Below are positions 23,512-35,828 of a stretch of DNA of 64,000 nt, piece after piece. How positions within the stretch are numbered: position 1 is the first letter of the stretch; each line of letters starts with the position of its first letter. This stretch comes from Novakomyces olei. Taxonomy: Eukaryota; Ascomycota; Novakomycetes; Novakomycetales; Novakomycetaceae. The notes beneath the pieces were generated by a model. The model did not search any database and was not told the DNA's origin. It saw only the letters and a list, made by a program, of their open reading frames with translations. The translations under genes were made by a program, and so were the position numbers. The stretch is taken from assembly GCA_016906335.1 (NCBI GenBank), contig JADEYG010000012.1:124001-188000 (forward strand), given 5' to 3'.

Positions 23512-26500
23512 ATGTCCGCGCCCGGACACGAATGGCAGCCGGCAGACGATGGCGGCAAGTCTGCCGGTAGCGAAATTCCTGCAGAGACTGACGGCGCCAC
23601 CGATGCTGCAGGCAAAGTGCTATCAGATAGATTAAAGGCGGCTGACGAGACAGAGGCAGCACATGAGACAGATGGGTTTATAGTACCGCGTATCACTACG
23701 GGGTTCATTCCCTTGCGTATAATTGTAGGTTTGAGTATTACAATTTTGCTAATAATTGAGGTTGAGCGTATGGTGACGACGGCTTATAATGAACTTAAAA
23801 ATCTCATTCAAGCGTAAGCAGATACACACTTCAGCAGCTATTTATTATTGCTCTGATTAACGCCTTGCAGCCTTCCACGCATGTCGAATACACCGAGGAA
23901 AAGAGCTATTTTAGAGTATTTGCTGTCTACACGGCGGCAATTCATTAAGCTTCTTGTGCTTACTCGATGGACAGACGTAGCGGAACAAGTTCACCGCTGC
24001 ATTGTAAGTGCAATGTGCATGAGCCTTTTAATTAACCTGAATTTAGGACATTGTCGCATGGTTACAGTCGAAAAAGGCTTGCTTTCAGTCGCTCGTTTAT
24101 GAGCTTCAGGATCTGAGGCGGCAGCTTTCTTTTGCCCAGTAAGGAGAGACTACAAGACAAGCGACTAGATAAAATTCGATCACCATCAGTCTTTTGCTAA
24201 CACTTTTAGGGTTCGTGCCGCTGATCTTCCTACGGCGGCAGAGGTATTAACAACCGCTGGATACCCCCGACTCGAGAATGCTCCTTCACATGTGAGGAAT
24301 CATTTACGATTCAATAGTTTGCTAATCACCATTAGAAAATATACCACAGCCAGGCAGTGCTTACACCTGCCAAAATACTTGATACCCTTCGTAAGCTCGA
24401 CCGGCTTATATCGTTCCGGTTACGGCTTTACGAAACTATTCCTGCCCCCTTTGCAAACTACCGAATCGACTCAGGCAGGGTCTATTTCCATGTCGCCTAT
24501 GAGTTTTCCGTTGCTTGTTCTTTTGTGGAGGATGATTATACAAAAAGGCAGGGCTTTCAATGGTTTGTAGTTAATTGCGACCTTGAGGGAGACATGGCGG
24601 ATAAGCTAAGTGATCTTACCAGCTCCGAGATTGAAAGCCTGGCAAACGAAAAACTTGCTCAAGAAGCCAAGGCAGGTCGACCTCAGCTTGTAGCCCTCTA
24701 CGCCTTTTTACACTCGATCGCATTGAAATTCAGAGTGCTCTGTATCGCAAGGCGACTGGATGTGATATCCGGGCAGTCGCCCGACGTGGATTATAAGTTC
24801 AGCCTGGATAGGGAAAACCTTGATCTCACGATCGACTATTGGCCAGCACGCACTGTTTCCATGGAAAGCAACTCTACTTCATCAAAACCTTTGAAGCCTC
24901 AAGTCAGGGTTTTCGTTGAACAAGATTTCAAGGCGTCCGTAGCAGAACGCGTTCTCTCCCGGCGACGAAGGCACTATGATTTCGATCACAGCCGGCTCGT
25001 CTGCGTTTGGCGAAAAGACAAGGACACTGAAATGCTGGATGAGCAAGTTTTACAAGCGGCAATCAACGCTACCGACCCAATGCATCTGGTCCATGTGGTA
25101 ACAAAGGCGCATGCTTCTCATATCATCCAGCGCATCTATGATGCTCTGACAAACGAGCCCTGCTTTGCAGAGCATGTGTACCTTGAATCCTCTGTTTATC
25201 AAGAGTGCCAGCGTGTTCGAGTGGCAATTGCACCGGCTCAAGTCATGTCAATTGATGTAAATTTGAAAGACGGCCAATTAGTCTTCCACGACCAAGTCTC
25301 ACCCAAACAGCCTCACAAGCTGATTCGTGGAGCAATGGCTGCCTGTCGCTCTGAGCCTTATTCCCTTCTAAACGTGTTGAAAAGGCTGCAAATTGCCTTT
25401 GTCCAATCGCGGCTAGAGAATTTTGCTGCTCTGAACGACTACAAGATACCCAAACTACCATCCCGCGCTCTAGATGCTGGGCTGGTAGCTAAATTTCTGA
25501 AGACAAAGGATTTGGTGGGATGTTCTTTTATGACTCGCAGCGACTGGCAGCGGAATCGTGATCAAACGGTATCCCACTGGTTCGTTGTTGCTCATGTGAA
25601 TAACGCCAAAATTGTATGGTGGCTGGCTCGAATGTCTTGTTGCTCAAAGCTCACAGAGATTGACAGGTGGACAATGGACTGTGCGGATAAGCTGCAGTTC
25701 TCTTCAGCTGCAAAATCAGCCGCCTCTCCTATTGGAACTGACTGGTCTATTCCGCCCTCAAGAGCCTTTCAGTCGTTCCGCGAGCTGGTAAAGCTACGTG
25801 CACAGTTTGCAGCATTTGAAGACGGACTTATTGCGGGCAAGGTGAACTACAAATTCATTGCCTCCAAGGATTATCGGATTAATAGTGTAAGGGTCCCAGT
25901 GATGCTTGTCCAGCGAAGCGGGATCCTTCCTGCCTCGTCTTTTATCCACCAGATACTCTATGTCCGACTGCACAGGGCTGGAGCAAAGAAGAATGAAAAG
26001 AACGGAATAAATATTGCTAATAATGTTGATAATAATAATGTTGATAATTACAGTACTAATGATGATAATAATAATAATAGCGACGATATATTGCTATTAC
26101 TACAGGGCAAAGTGCGTCTGCCAAAGACGATGCAAACCTCGCCGTTTCAAGAGAACGTGCCCACACAGCCCGCAATGATTGCCGAGTCGGGCAAGCTATC
26201 TGTCGAGCAAAAAACAGGTTATTTCCAAGTAGCGTTGGACGCCAAATCAAGTGCTCCCTTTGATGAAGCTCAGCGGTACTTGCGCCACTTGGAGCATCTC
26301 TGCCGGCTGTCAGAGCACCACAATATTCCTGGAGTTCAGTACGTGGAAGGAAGCCTACTGGACGGAGTCAAGTTGATTTACAATGAAAAACAGGGCTACT
26401 GGATCCGGATGTGCCCTGTACTTGCGCCTGGTGATGCAATTTACGAAATTGAGATAGGCGGGGGTAAGAGGAACCCACATAAACGGATAGAAAGGTACTT

Positions 26501-26987
26501 GAATGCTTATTTTGCTCATTCCCACGGTGATATCCCGACAATGGTAGAAGTGCTTCGTGTTACAGAGCCCTTACTATCGGCGTTGCATGCGGTTGCCAAG
26601 CAGGAATCTGGCCGTGTAGCGGTTAGCATCGTGAGCCGATCAATGGCCATTCACCGAATTTATTATACGGTGCAGCAGCAAATGTACTGCATTCAAATTC
26701 AGTACTTTAGCCGTAAAACCGAGTCGGCTCGAGACCAGCAGGACGGTGCCTTGGACTTTGAAGGGCCCGTGTATGTTGTGCGGGACGCTGCTTCACTGGA
26801 CAACTTGAATCGTCTGGCAAAGATTGCTCTTTTTGATGATATCGCCAGTGAGGGTCTTGATCTTGACGACGATGAATTAAACGGTGCTATTATTCCGCAG
26901 GAGAGTGGACTAATAGTCACAGATCCCAGTCTCTTTGCTACTGTACTAGAGCGCGTACATGGTATGGTCCTGCAGGGCATCGCTTGA
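23512..26987 (+). CDS. MED14: Mediator complex subunit 14 (Rgr1)
   Basis: Six exons: 23512-23724, 23761-23813, 23871-24003, 24047-24138, 24210-24291 and 24336-26987. Spliced length is 1074 residues, close to yeast Rgr1 (1082). Med14 is the scaffold joining head, middle and tail of Mediator in Pol II initiation. The first five exons build IPLRII-VERMVTTAYNELKNLI, LPRMSNTPRKRAILEYLL, RQFIKLLVLTRW, DIVAWLQS and AAEVLTTAGYPRLE, all typical Med14 N-terminal blocks. Exon 6 starts with LTPAKILDTLRKLDRLISFRL. Intron 1 is only 36 bases, in frame and stop-free, so reading through it fakes a membrane helix. About 59 residues before the conserved part are acidic and Ala/Gly-rich. An Asn/Asp-rich loop lies at 25990-26090. 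Confidence 0.93.
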
Positions 26988-27660
26988 GCTCACGATTGCA
27001 ATAATAACTTTTGTTATTAATTGCCGACGGGTCAAGCAGGTGAAGCTCAATGCTTACAAGACTGAACAGTTATCGAGCATTATTACTTGCTGGAAATCGC
27101 ATATTATGTGTTTGCCATGTGTGCCACAAAGTGCCACGCGCTTACTATATCTACGACGGGATGTGTGTACAATGATAATTTAATATTGTTATTATAAAAT
27201 TAGCTTTCATCGCTGCGCAAAATCAATATCATGATTTAAACATTAATTGTCCTACAGCTGTATTAATAGAATCACCCTCTTGAATACATACGGGTTCCGT
27301 CCATATTCAAGGAGCCTCTGTTACGTAAATAATTTCTCGGTATTTGCCAAATATACACCGAAACGTAAAGAGTTGAGGATTAGTCAAAGACTACGTGCTG
27401 GAAGGAGGATTGTGACTCTGTTCTTTGCGAGTATAAGCTTAGCTGCTCTCCTTTCAACTGGACGCTCTATCTGATCCTAGCGTAAACCAAAATTGCGCGG
27501 TTAAATTCGTCTCTTGCTTGGATTGTGGATTTAATTCTCCACTTTTATATAACCTTGGGCCAAGTATACGAGTAGCGTGATAAAAATGTAATGTTTAAAT
27601 GCCGGCCGAAAGCATATTAAATATGTCATGTATATCAAACTGTATACTAAATATAATAGA
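26988..27660. other. Convergent intergenic region
   Basis: Between the 3' ends of MED14 and GET3. A 75-codon plus frame at 27247-27474 shows no domain and is not called. Confidence 0.45.
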
Positions 27661-28737
27661 TTATAAGACAGTGTTCCCTGGCTTGTAAGGCTCGATCAAA
27701 AGCTCTGAAAACTTTTTCAATGCCTCAGCACCTCTTACTTCCTGCGGCACTTGTGGCAGTTGCACGATATGAAAATCTTCATATAAATCCTGGTACTGTT
27801 CCAAATATTTTTGCTGCATTTTCTGTCGCGCCTGGCACTGTTTGCAAGACCCAGCGGGATCAAGAAGCAGCTGATTAATAACAATATTATGAGTATCAAT
27901 GCCAAAAGAAAGCAGTTCCTGAATCATTCGCTCTGTTTCGTACAGGGAAAGGAACTCGCTGATACAGACGCATACAAAAGTAGTCAATTCCGGATCTTTA
28001 AACTGCGCATGAACTTCCTTGATCGTCTCACGCATACCCTCTAGTTTACCAAACAGCTCATCCATGTTATTCATGCCCAACATAGGACCAAACTGGTTCA
28101 TTATGGGACCGAGTCGGCCCATCATTTGACTAAGACGCTCAAGAGCTTTAGTGAGCACGGCAGGAAAATTCAGAAATCGTAATGTGTGGCCAGTGGGAGC
28201 CGTATCAAAGATAATAGTGCTATACTTCATCGCCTTGAGCTGTTTCATAATCTCTGCAAACGACATAGCCTCGTCCACACCAGGTAGCGATAGAGCAACA
28301 TCTTGCATCATCCCGCTCATAGGATTAGCGTCGCCTGATTGTTAGCAAGTCAAGCTTATTCCAATATCAAAGTTAAAGACGAGACATACCTTGCTCAGCC
28401 AGTTCCTGCATACTGGACGAAGGATCAATCTCCATAGCGTAGAGGTTGTCGAAGCCAGAGATGAGAGTAGCGTCTTTACCAAACTTTTGGCCAAATGCCT
28501 TGAGGTGTTAGCAGAAATGGCGGTAATAGTGACGTGTACATCGCTGAGATTGTGGGCCGGGTCGGTCGATATAAGCAAAACTGACTCGCGCGTCTTGGCT
28601 AATTGGATTGCCAACGAGCACGAAGTAGTCGTTTTACCAACGCCGCCTTTGCCTCCACAAAAGATCCATCGGAGAGATTTCTGATCGAGTACATTTTGCA
28701 AAGTCGGCTCGCACTCGTCCTCCATTGCGTCGCTCAA
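27661..28737 (-). CDS. GET3: Get3 ATPase, tail-anchored protein targeting
   Basis: Three exons, 28737-28540, 28498-28390 and 28334-27661, give 326 residues. Introns are 41 bases (ending CTCAAG) and 55 bases (ending ATCAG). Get3 is a cytosolic homodimeric ATPase that hands tail-anchored proteins to the Get1/2 receptor in the ER. Motifs: P-loop [10 protein letters not shown] (about 28-37), switch [17 protein letters not shown] built across intron 1, [13 protein letters not shown] (switch II), and the zinc-binding CKQC pair that holds the dimer. The methionine-rich client groove segment [20 protein letters not shown] is present. Full length for the family. Confidence 0.97.
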
Positions 28738-29160
28738 TTATAATGTAGTGCAATTATGACACACTCTTCTTTTCTACGCATAAACTGGTTCACGCACAAA
28801 TACTGGCAGTAAACCCTAATCCTTATTATTACCTAGAGGCGAATCGCCAGTCGAGCAAAGATAATTGCACTTGAACGAGCGTCTAATAATTGGAAAGACT
28901 GACAACCGTCGTACGATAATCCCCCTCACTCAGGCCAATTGCTCAGGTGGTTTTATGTGCACTGAAAAGTATGGTTTTTAGCGCGAACGGCACGCTTGTA
29001 ATGATGAACGAATACGAATCAACCTTACCTACTTTTGCAGAAATAAAGTGTTGAAAAATTCGATATTTAATACTGAAACGAGCGGTGCCGTTGTGCGGTT
29101 TGCCTTTAATGCTTTATCCCCTTTTAAATACCTTTTACTAATCGTCGTCCAGGACTCAAC
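28738..29160. promoter_or_regulatory. Divergent promoter region GET3 / MOG1
   Basis: No gene or RNA recognised. A possible 5'-UTR acceptor (CGTCCAG) lies 11 bases before the MOG1 ATG. Confidence 0.4.
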
Positions 29161-29711
29161 ATGGGAGAGGAAACACGTAAACTTTTTGGCGGAGCTATTA
29201 GTGCAAAAATACCGGCTTCGTATGTGGATGCCAGTCAGTTTCGTCCCGTCCCGGACAATCAGGAAGTCTTTGTCTCAATGGAAGATGGCAACGATCGGTC
29301 TATAATAATTGAAGTCCTCGAGATGGTCGACCAAGAAGCAATGGACAAAGGCGCTTTGTTTCATATGGAAGCTCTTGCTCACGACAATGACGCCTCACAC
29401 TATGAGATTCTACAAAACTATGATTTACCCACAAGGTATGATGCGTATACGTGTGTAATACTGGCTAATATAAAAGCCAATTTAAAAGGCATCGTGTGGT
29501 TGCCAAGCAGTATTTGGCAAAGCAAGGCGCAGTATACATTGTGCTTGAGCTTTTTAGATTACAAAGTAAAGCTACCGATATTGTCCTGTCTGTAAATGTG
29601 CCGGACACGGGCGACGCTGGCACTGTCCAGAAAGCAATCAGAGACACTGAAGCTTTGGAAGATGAAATTGGCACGAGTTTAGTTTTGCATGACGAACAGT
29701 TTTTGGGTTGA
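29161..29711 (+). CDS. MOG1: Mog1, Ran GTPase-binding nuclear import factor
   Basis: Two exons, 29161-29435 and 29489-29711 (53-base intron, GTATGA...AAAAG, phase 2), give 165 residues. Mog1 binds Ran/Gsp1 and promotes nucleotide release in nuclear protein import. The N-terminal family signature is clear: LFGGAISAKIP, then DASQFRPVPDNQEVFV, then IIIEVLEMVD. The second exon contains VYIVLELFRLQSKATDIVLS and NVP, matching the family's VALIRLTQFDTDVVISINVP. Slightly shorter than yeast Mog1 (218). Confidence 0.9.
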
Positions 29712-29881
29712 ATTCGTCATCACTCGCAATACTAAAAGTATCAAGGACTTGTGCATCTTTTTGCGCATTTACAGCACATCGCTCCTACACCATGCTCACA
29801 TTTGATATTCGCTTCACTTTCATTCTATAATGATTCAAAGTATATTATTTATACAATATATACATTGTGTACAAGCACATT

Positions 29882-31812
29882 TCACGCTTCACTTTGTATG
29901 GGGCGGAAAAGCCTAAAGAACGATAGAAGAGTGATACACAGAGCGTACACTCCCGCGCTGACGAGGAAGATGGTGAAAGGTGCCACGAGAATTGTCAGGT
30001 TGTATATACCAGCGAAAAAAGGCCCACGGAGAATGAGCGCCAGCGCTTCAATTACGGCAAAAGCGGACATGACGCGGCCCGTAAACTCGGCTCTCACAGC
30101 ATTTAGAGCGAGAGACTGGACTGCCGGCACGGAGATATTGCTAAAAGATTGCAGTACAACTGCAGCCAGCATTTCCGGTACATTAAGAGAGAAAGCAAAC
30201 CCGATTGCTGAGCCCGTGGCTATAGTGTATCCCAGAATTGCCACCCACAAATCACGTTTAATCACGGTAATGTATTCGTCTGTTGAGGCAACGGACCCTA
30301 TTGAGGCTGCAGTGCCTCGTCGGTCAAGAGCCGGGCGCGCGGAGAAGTACGTCGTTGGAGGCTGACTCGAATCGTTTTCACTGGACAATGCCTGCTGCTC
30401 AATGCTCCGAACAATTTCGGGTACTCCGCGATATTTTCTCAATAGAAGCCCAATCGCCTTGCTGACAAAAGGGAATATAAATGCCAGCGTGAGCGCGGAC
30501 GTCAGTGCGTCCACTGACATGAGAGCGCTCGCCTGATTGCCGTTAGAACGTAAAAAATATAAATATACAAAGATTTTGTCCTCTACTTTTTTAATTTTTC
30601 TTCTTTTCGTACCTTTATGGGCCCCCAAGACAAACGGTAATCTGTGTACAAGGGCAGCATATTCATTGCACCCGAGGAAAAAAGGGTCAGTCCAATAATA
30701 AAAGAGCAGAGTAAAACTGCCATGTGACGCCGACCAGGAGCATTGCGAGAGGCTATATCCCAATTGCCGCTGTTTGAAGCATCTCGGGGTGTCCGTTGAG
30801 GCAGAATGATCGACAAAGGCTCCACCGCACGCTTGTACATTTGACTTAGGAACCGCAACTCTGGACTATCCTCACCGGTGGGAACACGAACAAGTAATTC
30901 CTCGGCCACTGTGGCCTGGCAGGTGATGCACGACTCTGGTAGGATAAGAAACGTGTAAAAAAGGTAGAGAGTCCAGAGCGACAGGGAGATAATGTATGTT
31001 TGCTTCATGTAGCCCAATTTCTCTATAAGCAAGCCCGACGTTATCGGGCCTATGGCAGTCCCACAGTGGTAAACAGCAAAATTGATGCCCAGGAATCGAC
31101 TACGAGACTCTGAGCGCGTGCAGTCGGCAACAAAACTGTTTTGAGCAGCCGTAATAGCCGACACGTAGCCTCCCAGACCTTTAAAGACAGCACACACGTA
31201 CACTAAATGAGGCGAAAGGTTAGGCGACATTGCCATTACAAGCAGCCAGATGTCACCTGCTCCTATTAATGCTGCACAAATAGCCATAACCGGGCGCCGG
31301 CCAGCACGGTCGCTCATGCTGCCGTAAAATGATGTCATTATAACCCCGAGAAGGGCGGCAATTGTTTGAAAGACTGCTCGAATAACCGACATTTGCGACT
31401 GTATTTCGGGTGTTCGGCACATTGGCTCCGAGTAGGATAACGAACCGGGCTCAACGCCCAACACACGCTCACACACGCGTATACGCAGCAAGTAAACCAG
31501 CGGAATATCGATAAAAGCCCAACCAGCAGCGTTTAAAAAATTTAATGGCAAAACCAAAAGAGGCGACGTTCTCTGTATCTGACACGCCGGTCCGCTGGTA
31601 TCGCATCCCGTGTTGGAATCGCCAACTGGCTCCTCGCTGGGCTCAATGTTTGTTGATTTCGTAGTCCTGTTTGAAGCCTCATTCGACAGAGTCTTTGTGG
31701 GCGGTGACGTATTCGCAGGCGAGGATGATCGTGATCTATAGGGCTCATTCACTCGTTGCCGCGATGTCGTCGACGGACTGCGAGACCGCAGTAACGGAGA
31801 TCTCTCGTCCAT
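29882..31812 (-). CDS. Major facilitator superfamily transporter
   Basis: Two exons, 31812-30613 and 30532-29882 (80-base intron, phase 0), give 616 residues. Polytopic, with 10-12 membrane helices. MFS motif A appears as GSMSDRAGRRPVM between helices 2 and 3. The about 75-residue N-terminus is Ser/Arg-rich and begins MDERSPLLRSRSPSTTS, with a dileucine-type sorting context. The loop between the two halves is long and hydrophilic (Ser/Asp, TTYFSARPALDRRG). The frame is open upstream only with a TTG, so ATG 31812 is used. It resembles fungal TetA/DHA1-like efflux carriers; substrate unknown. Confidence 0.87.
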
Positions 31813-32230
31813 GCGGCTCAGACGTTGGGGTTGGTACAACGGCTACTTGATCTCCATACAAAACGTATTATTAGTACTATGAGCGCCGACCAAATAGATA
31901 TAGCGACCTAAATATAGCGATCATTAGTATAGTATGGCACAAGCATGCTCGTCTATTTTTCCTAATTATATTATATTATATTATATTATATTATATTATA
32001 TTATATTATATTATATTATATTATATTATATTATATTATATTATATTATATTATATTATATTATATTATATTATATTATATTATATTATATTATATTATA
32101 TTATATTATATTATATTATATTATATTATTTTATTTTATTTTATTTTATTTTATTTTATTTTATTTTATTTCTGCAGCCTTGTCAAGATTAAAATAATGG
32201 CCTTTTTGAAGCTCTGTGGTACATACAGAA
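31813..32230. promoter_or_regulatory. MFS gene promoter with pentanucleotide array
   Basis: The left third is the promoter of the MFS gene; the rest is the array at 31964-32170 and the 3' end of the TMEM70-like gene. Confidence 0.45.
31964..32170. repeat. Pentanucleotide array, TTATA units turning into TTATT units
   Basis: About 33 perfect TTATA units (31964-32128) are followed without a gap by about 8 TTATT units (32129-32170). Both strands give artificial open frames. Confidence 0.97.
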
Positions 32231-33050
32231 TTACTTCTTAAGGTCCAGCGAGCGGTAAACCCGGCCGCGCGTAAAAGTGGCCAGACGTGTTTGATGGTTA
32301 GGATCACTTGTCTGTAAAATACGAAAAAGGTCGGTTCCCGGACCGTCAGGGTGGATATAGAACCAATGCTGTGGATTGCCCTTTCGGCCAACAGCCCGTG
32401 TCTTCAGATTAGCGAAAAGACGGCCGTTTTCACCCACGGTGGGATCAATATCGTTAACGCTACCGGTCCAAACTTTTCTCCTCGCCATCCAATCAAGCGT
32501 TTCTAATTCTAGTTGCTTGTTGCGTTCCGGCTCGTTTGCATCATAACGCGCATGAAAGACATAAGGCTTCACACACCACTGTATTAACGCGGTTGAAAGC
32601 GCACTAGCAAGAAAAGCTTGGACGTTAGATAAGACAAAGCAGCCTGCACTTACGCACGGTAGCAATGAGAGTCTGTAAGACAATACTATCGGGATTCGGA
32701 TCGATAGAGAGGATAACAGGTGCCATCATACCGGTCAAGCCGAGTGAGCCTAAACGTCAGCACAGGGAAGGAAAAAATATGGAGGACAAGAATGACAATT
32801 AATTTGCCTGTAGGCAAAAATTTGTGATAGACAAGGACGGAATTGTAAAGGCTGCTAGCGTACTTAAAGTAAATATTTTCATGCTCTTTATCGATTTTGC
32901 CAAAGGCGCTTCATAGTGCAGTACTCTTGAGTCTGTCACACTCGATTGATAACGCGCTAATGGCCGCGAAGTATTGGCCACACTGCAAAAAGCGAGGCGG
33001 CAATTAATGGCTTTGTTTGAGCAGTTGGGCGATAAGAACTGCCGTATCAT
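32231..33050 (-). CDS. TMEM70-like mitochondrial inner-membrane protein
   Basis: Three exons, 33050-32864, 32749-32654 and 32616-32231, give 222 residues. Introns are 114 bases and 37 bases (ending GTCCAAG); both junctions are phase 1. The N-terminus MIRQFLSPNCSNKAINCRL resembles a presequence. The first junction makes YEAPLAKSIKSMKIFTLS-SLGLTG, followed by a hydrophobic hairpin (MMAPVILSI and LASALSTALIQW), then VKPYVFHARYD and LELETLDWMARRKV. This order matches the TMEM70/TMEM186-type family, which in animals assists ATP synthase and complex I assembly. The role in fungi is unproven; the family call rests on recalled motifs. Confidence 0.66.
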
Positions 33051-34233
33051 GTTTATGCAAAGGTATTGGTGGGTATCACAAGGGCCAATTTCGTACAATT
33101 CTACAATTATAATTTATTATTTTTTGCTCGCAGAATCGTAATGCACCAATTTTGAATAAATAATTAAAACATGTAATGAAGGAACCGAGTAACATAGGAA
33201 AGTACAATACAGAAAATTCTTATGAGAATAATGGTCGTATGCAGTGTTTCTAAACGGATTTCGAGTTTCACTATGGCTGGTCGGATAGAATGGGAGCTGG
33301 TGTTTGAAGTTTAGGTTATTTTTGCAATAATCTGAAATTGACAGGATTGAAGTCAGACTGGCTTTAATAGTAATATGTTTATTATAGCAGCACTTTATAC
33401 AAAAATTCTAGATTAGCGTGATGCACAAGCAGCCAAAATTGATGAAATTACTGCAAACTGTAAAGTAGTTTGAACACCATTAATTGCCACTGGTTATTAG
33501 GTTTGGGGTAAATGAGGAATTATTGTTTCGTTGGCAATAGGTGCAACGCGTAGGCTACGCTCAGACTAAAAATTTCGATGAGGTACATCATGTGCAAATT
33601 GTCACAAATGGCGGTTGCTATCTTATGTAAACCGAGTTTATTCTAATATTATTCAATTATTTTCTGTCTGAGTCTCCGATAGCCCTCAACGAAACAACGT
33701 TTTATAATCCTTACGCTTCCCCATTTTCCGTAGCAAATCAGAGTCTAAGGCTAATTACCGAGAAATAAATCAGATAGGCGTTTCTAAATATAAGCATATA
33801 GTTGTAATTAACTCTGATTATTCTAATTATATCAAGGACTATTCCCATGTTATAAGAATAGCGTATCTTCTATTTTTATGCTGCCCATCCTGACCTGTCA
33901 ATTCCAAACTCGGGAATTAACCATTAGACTTTAGCCAATTGCACAGCGGGACGGCATTTCTGGGGATTCGCTTTTCGGCTAGCACTACATGAATATCAGA
34001 CGATTCACAGTGGCAAAAGCTGCAAATTTAGATCCAAAGCTTAACGACGCTGATCACGAGGTGGCACGCGGCTTAATGGAGAAATGTGTACATGCCACCC
34101 CTCTCCTGGATGGTATAAAGGCACACGAGCCCCCGACGTTTGAGTACTCACCAGACTCGAAATCCTGATTATTTCTAGTTGTATCCTCTATTCGAAAGCT
34201 TGCAATAAGTTTTTTCTCAATTTATTCTTGACA
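33051..34233. promoter_or_regulatory. Divergent intergenic region, 1.2 kb
   Basis: No gene recognised. TATAAAG at about 34124-34130, roughly 105 bases before the ATG of the secreted protein gene, is a good TATA-box candidate. Confidence 0.45.
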
Positions 34234-34740
34234 ATGAAGTTTACTTTGGCCGCCGGTTCAGTTTTCGCTCTTCTGAGCCTTATCAAAGCCGCTCCAAGTG
34301 GAAACAAAAATGACGGCTTTAAACTGGTTGTCTTTACTGATGATGACCTTTACCCTAGAAATATCGGAGGCCAGCACGAAACTGCTGACCAGAATATTAT
34401 TTTTAAGACAACGCAAGAAGTAGTCTGGGGGATAGAGGATGGTAAAATCTACGAGAAAAGAGCTTTGGGCCAGAAGTATTATTTGAATCTTGGAACGGGC
34501 TTAGCCTCAAATCACTATCGAGACCGCTACCTGTATTCTTCACCGTCGATCCCTGATTCATCTATAGTTGCCTTGGATTCTGCGGGAATACTGACGATTA
34601 ATGGCCAAGGGACTAAATGGATGGTTTGCCGCAATATCGGCGATCCTTACAATTACAAGGAAGCTGCTATTTTCTATAATGATACAAATAGCAACAGGGC
34701 TGACTGTGTCGGTGCATGTATTATGACAATGAAATTGTAA
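34234..34740 (+). CDS. Small secreted protein with signal peptide and KR site
   Basis: Intronless, 168 residues. The signal peptide is MKFTLAAGSVFALLSLIKA, with cleavage likely near residues 20-21 (AAPS). A dibasic KR at residues 75-76 could be cut by a Kex2-type protease, leaving a C-terminal domain of 92 residues starting ALGQKYYLNLG. Three cysteines lie in that domain (MVCRNI, ADCVGAC). One N-glycosylation site is present (FYNDTNS). It looks like a cell-wall or extracellular protein; I do not recognise a named family. The upstream in-frame TTG is not used as a start. A strong TATA candidate precedes it. Confidence 0.75.
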   Translation: MKFTLAAGSVFALLSLIKAAPSGNKNDGFKLVVFTDDDLYPRNIGGQHETADQNIIFKTTQEVVWGIEDGKIYEKRALGQKYYLNLGTGLASNHYRDRYLYSSPSIPDSSIVALDSAGILTINGQGTKWMVCRNIGDPYNYKEAAIFYNDTNSNRADCVGACIMTMKL

Positions 34741-35828
34741 CAAAACAGGTCAAGGATGCATGGAGAACATTACGGGGGAATATAAAGGCGCCAAGCAATA
34801 GTTCGATATTTATATACAATCGAGAGTGGAGATGGACTCCGTCTATATTCGCCTACTTTACCCCAACGTCAAACCTGGGCTAAGGGGCTGCGTTAATGAA
34901 GCAATGAGATTTTCTAGTTGCCATTTTGGCTTTTATAATTCAATTAATATAACTTTGTCTTTGTACTCAATGTTCAGATGGCGACTATAGCGTAGATACT
35001 GCTTTGATTGTAGACGACCTGTCAACCCCGCAGTTATAAAGACAAACGTTATGTTGTCAATGCTTTAAACACTCTCAACCAAGGGCAATCTCTAAACAGA
35101 GCTAGCCACGTGGCCTGGAACACTTGTACCAATAAGCACTTGATGTATTGCAAACATACCTTCTTCAAAGTCTTAGGACTCTTAGCTTGACAAAACAGTG
35201 GGTTCCTTCGTCTCCTCGAGCTCAACACTTGGGTTGCGTCGCGCTGCGCAACTGTCCATGAAGGCCAATCAAAAAGCACTGCGACCACCAGTGGCAGGAG
35301 ACTAATTTTGCACGTGACTTTCCCTCATAAGAGTTGTTTAATGAAACGAAACTTCCTAAATGGGATCAGGGAAAAAGGTGCAGAAAAGTTATTTAATGCG
35401 CGAATATATTCCTAGCCAAAGACAACCAACCAACTCCTGAAACACGGATATTTTATTTTAGTGGGCTATATAAGCTATTATTCTTGCTTCAAGTAATCCA
35501 GGCTTACCAAACTAACCCTAGCAAACCCTAGCAAACCCTAAACCTAATATATGTTTGGGTTCACAAACAACCCCTCGACGCAGTACTATATTTAGACTTT
35601 GAGCAGTCTGGCAAGTAAGCAAAGGTGCCTAATAAGAAATCCAATAATCCTAAAAGGAAATACTCGTAAACATTAGTCGACGTATATATAATGTAGTAAA
35701 TAAGGAAACGCGGACCCAAACGAACGGTGGACGCGAGTAGAGTTTGAATCCCACCCAAAGGCGATAGAGTTTACGACTGCCGCTTCTCAATTGGCATTGG
35801 CCCATTACGCGCAAGTCAACGGTCCGGA
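34741..35828. other. Intergenic region with telomere-like CCCTA motifs
   Basis: No supported gene. AACCCTAGCA-type units occur three to four times at 35512-35545, including AAACCCTAAACC. A GTTTGAATCCC string at 35748 resembles a tRNA B box, but no cloverleaf can be drawn. Confidence 0.45.

Noticed and set aside
27247-27474. 75-codon plus frame
   Set aside because: Lies between two 3' ends in AT-rich DNA, with no domain or family resemblance.
31934-32197. Frame of repeating Leu-Tyr-Tyr-Ile-Ile
   Set aside because: Pentanucleotide array read in frame; five-base units without stops give such frames by chance.
35740-35770. tRNA-like B box GTTTGAATCCC
   Set aside because: No pairing T stem, A box or acceptor stem could be drawn.
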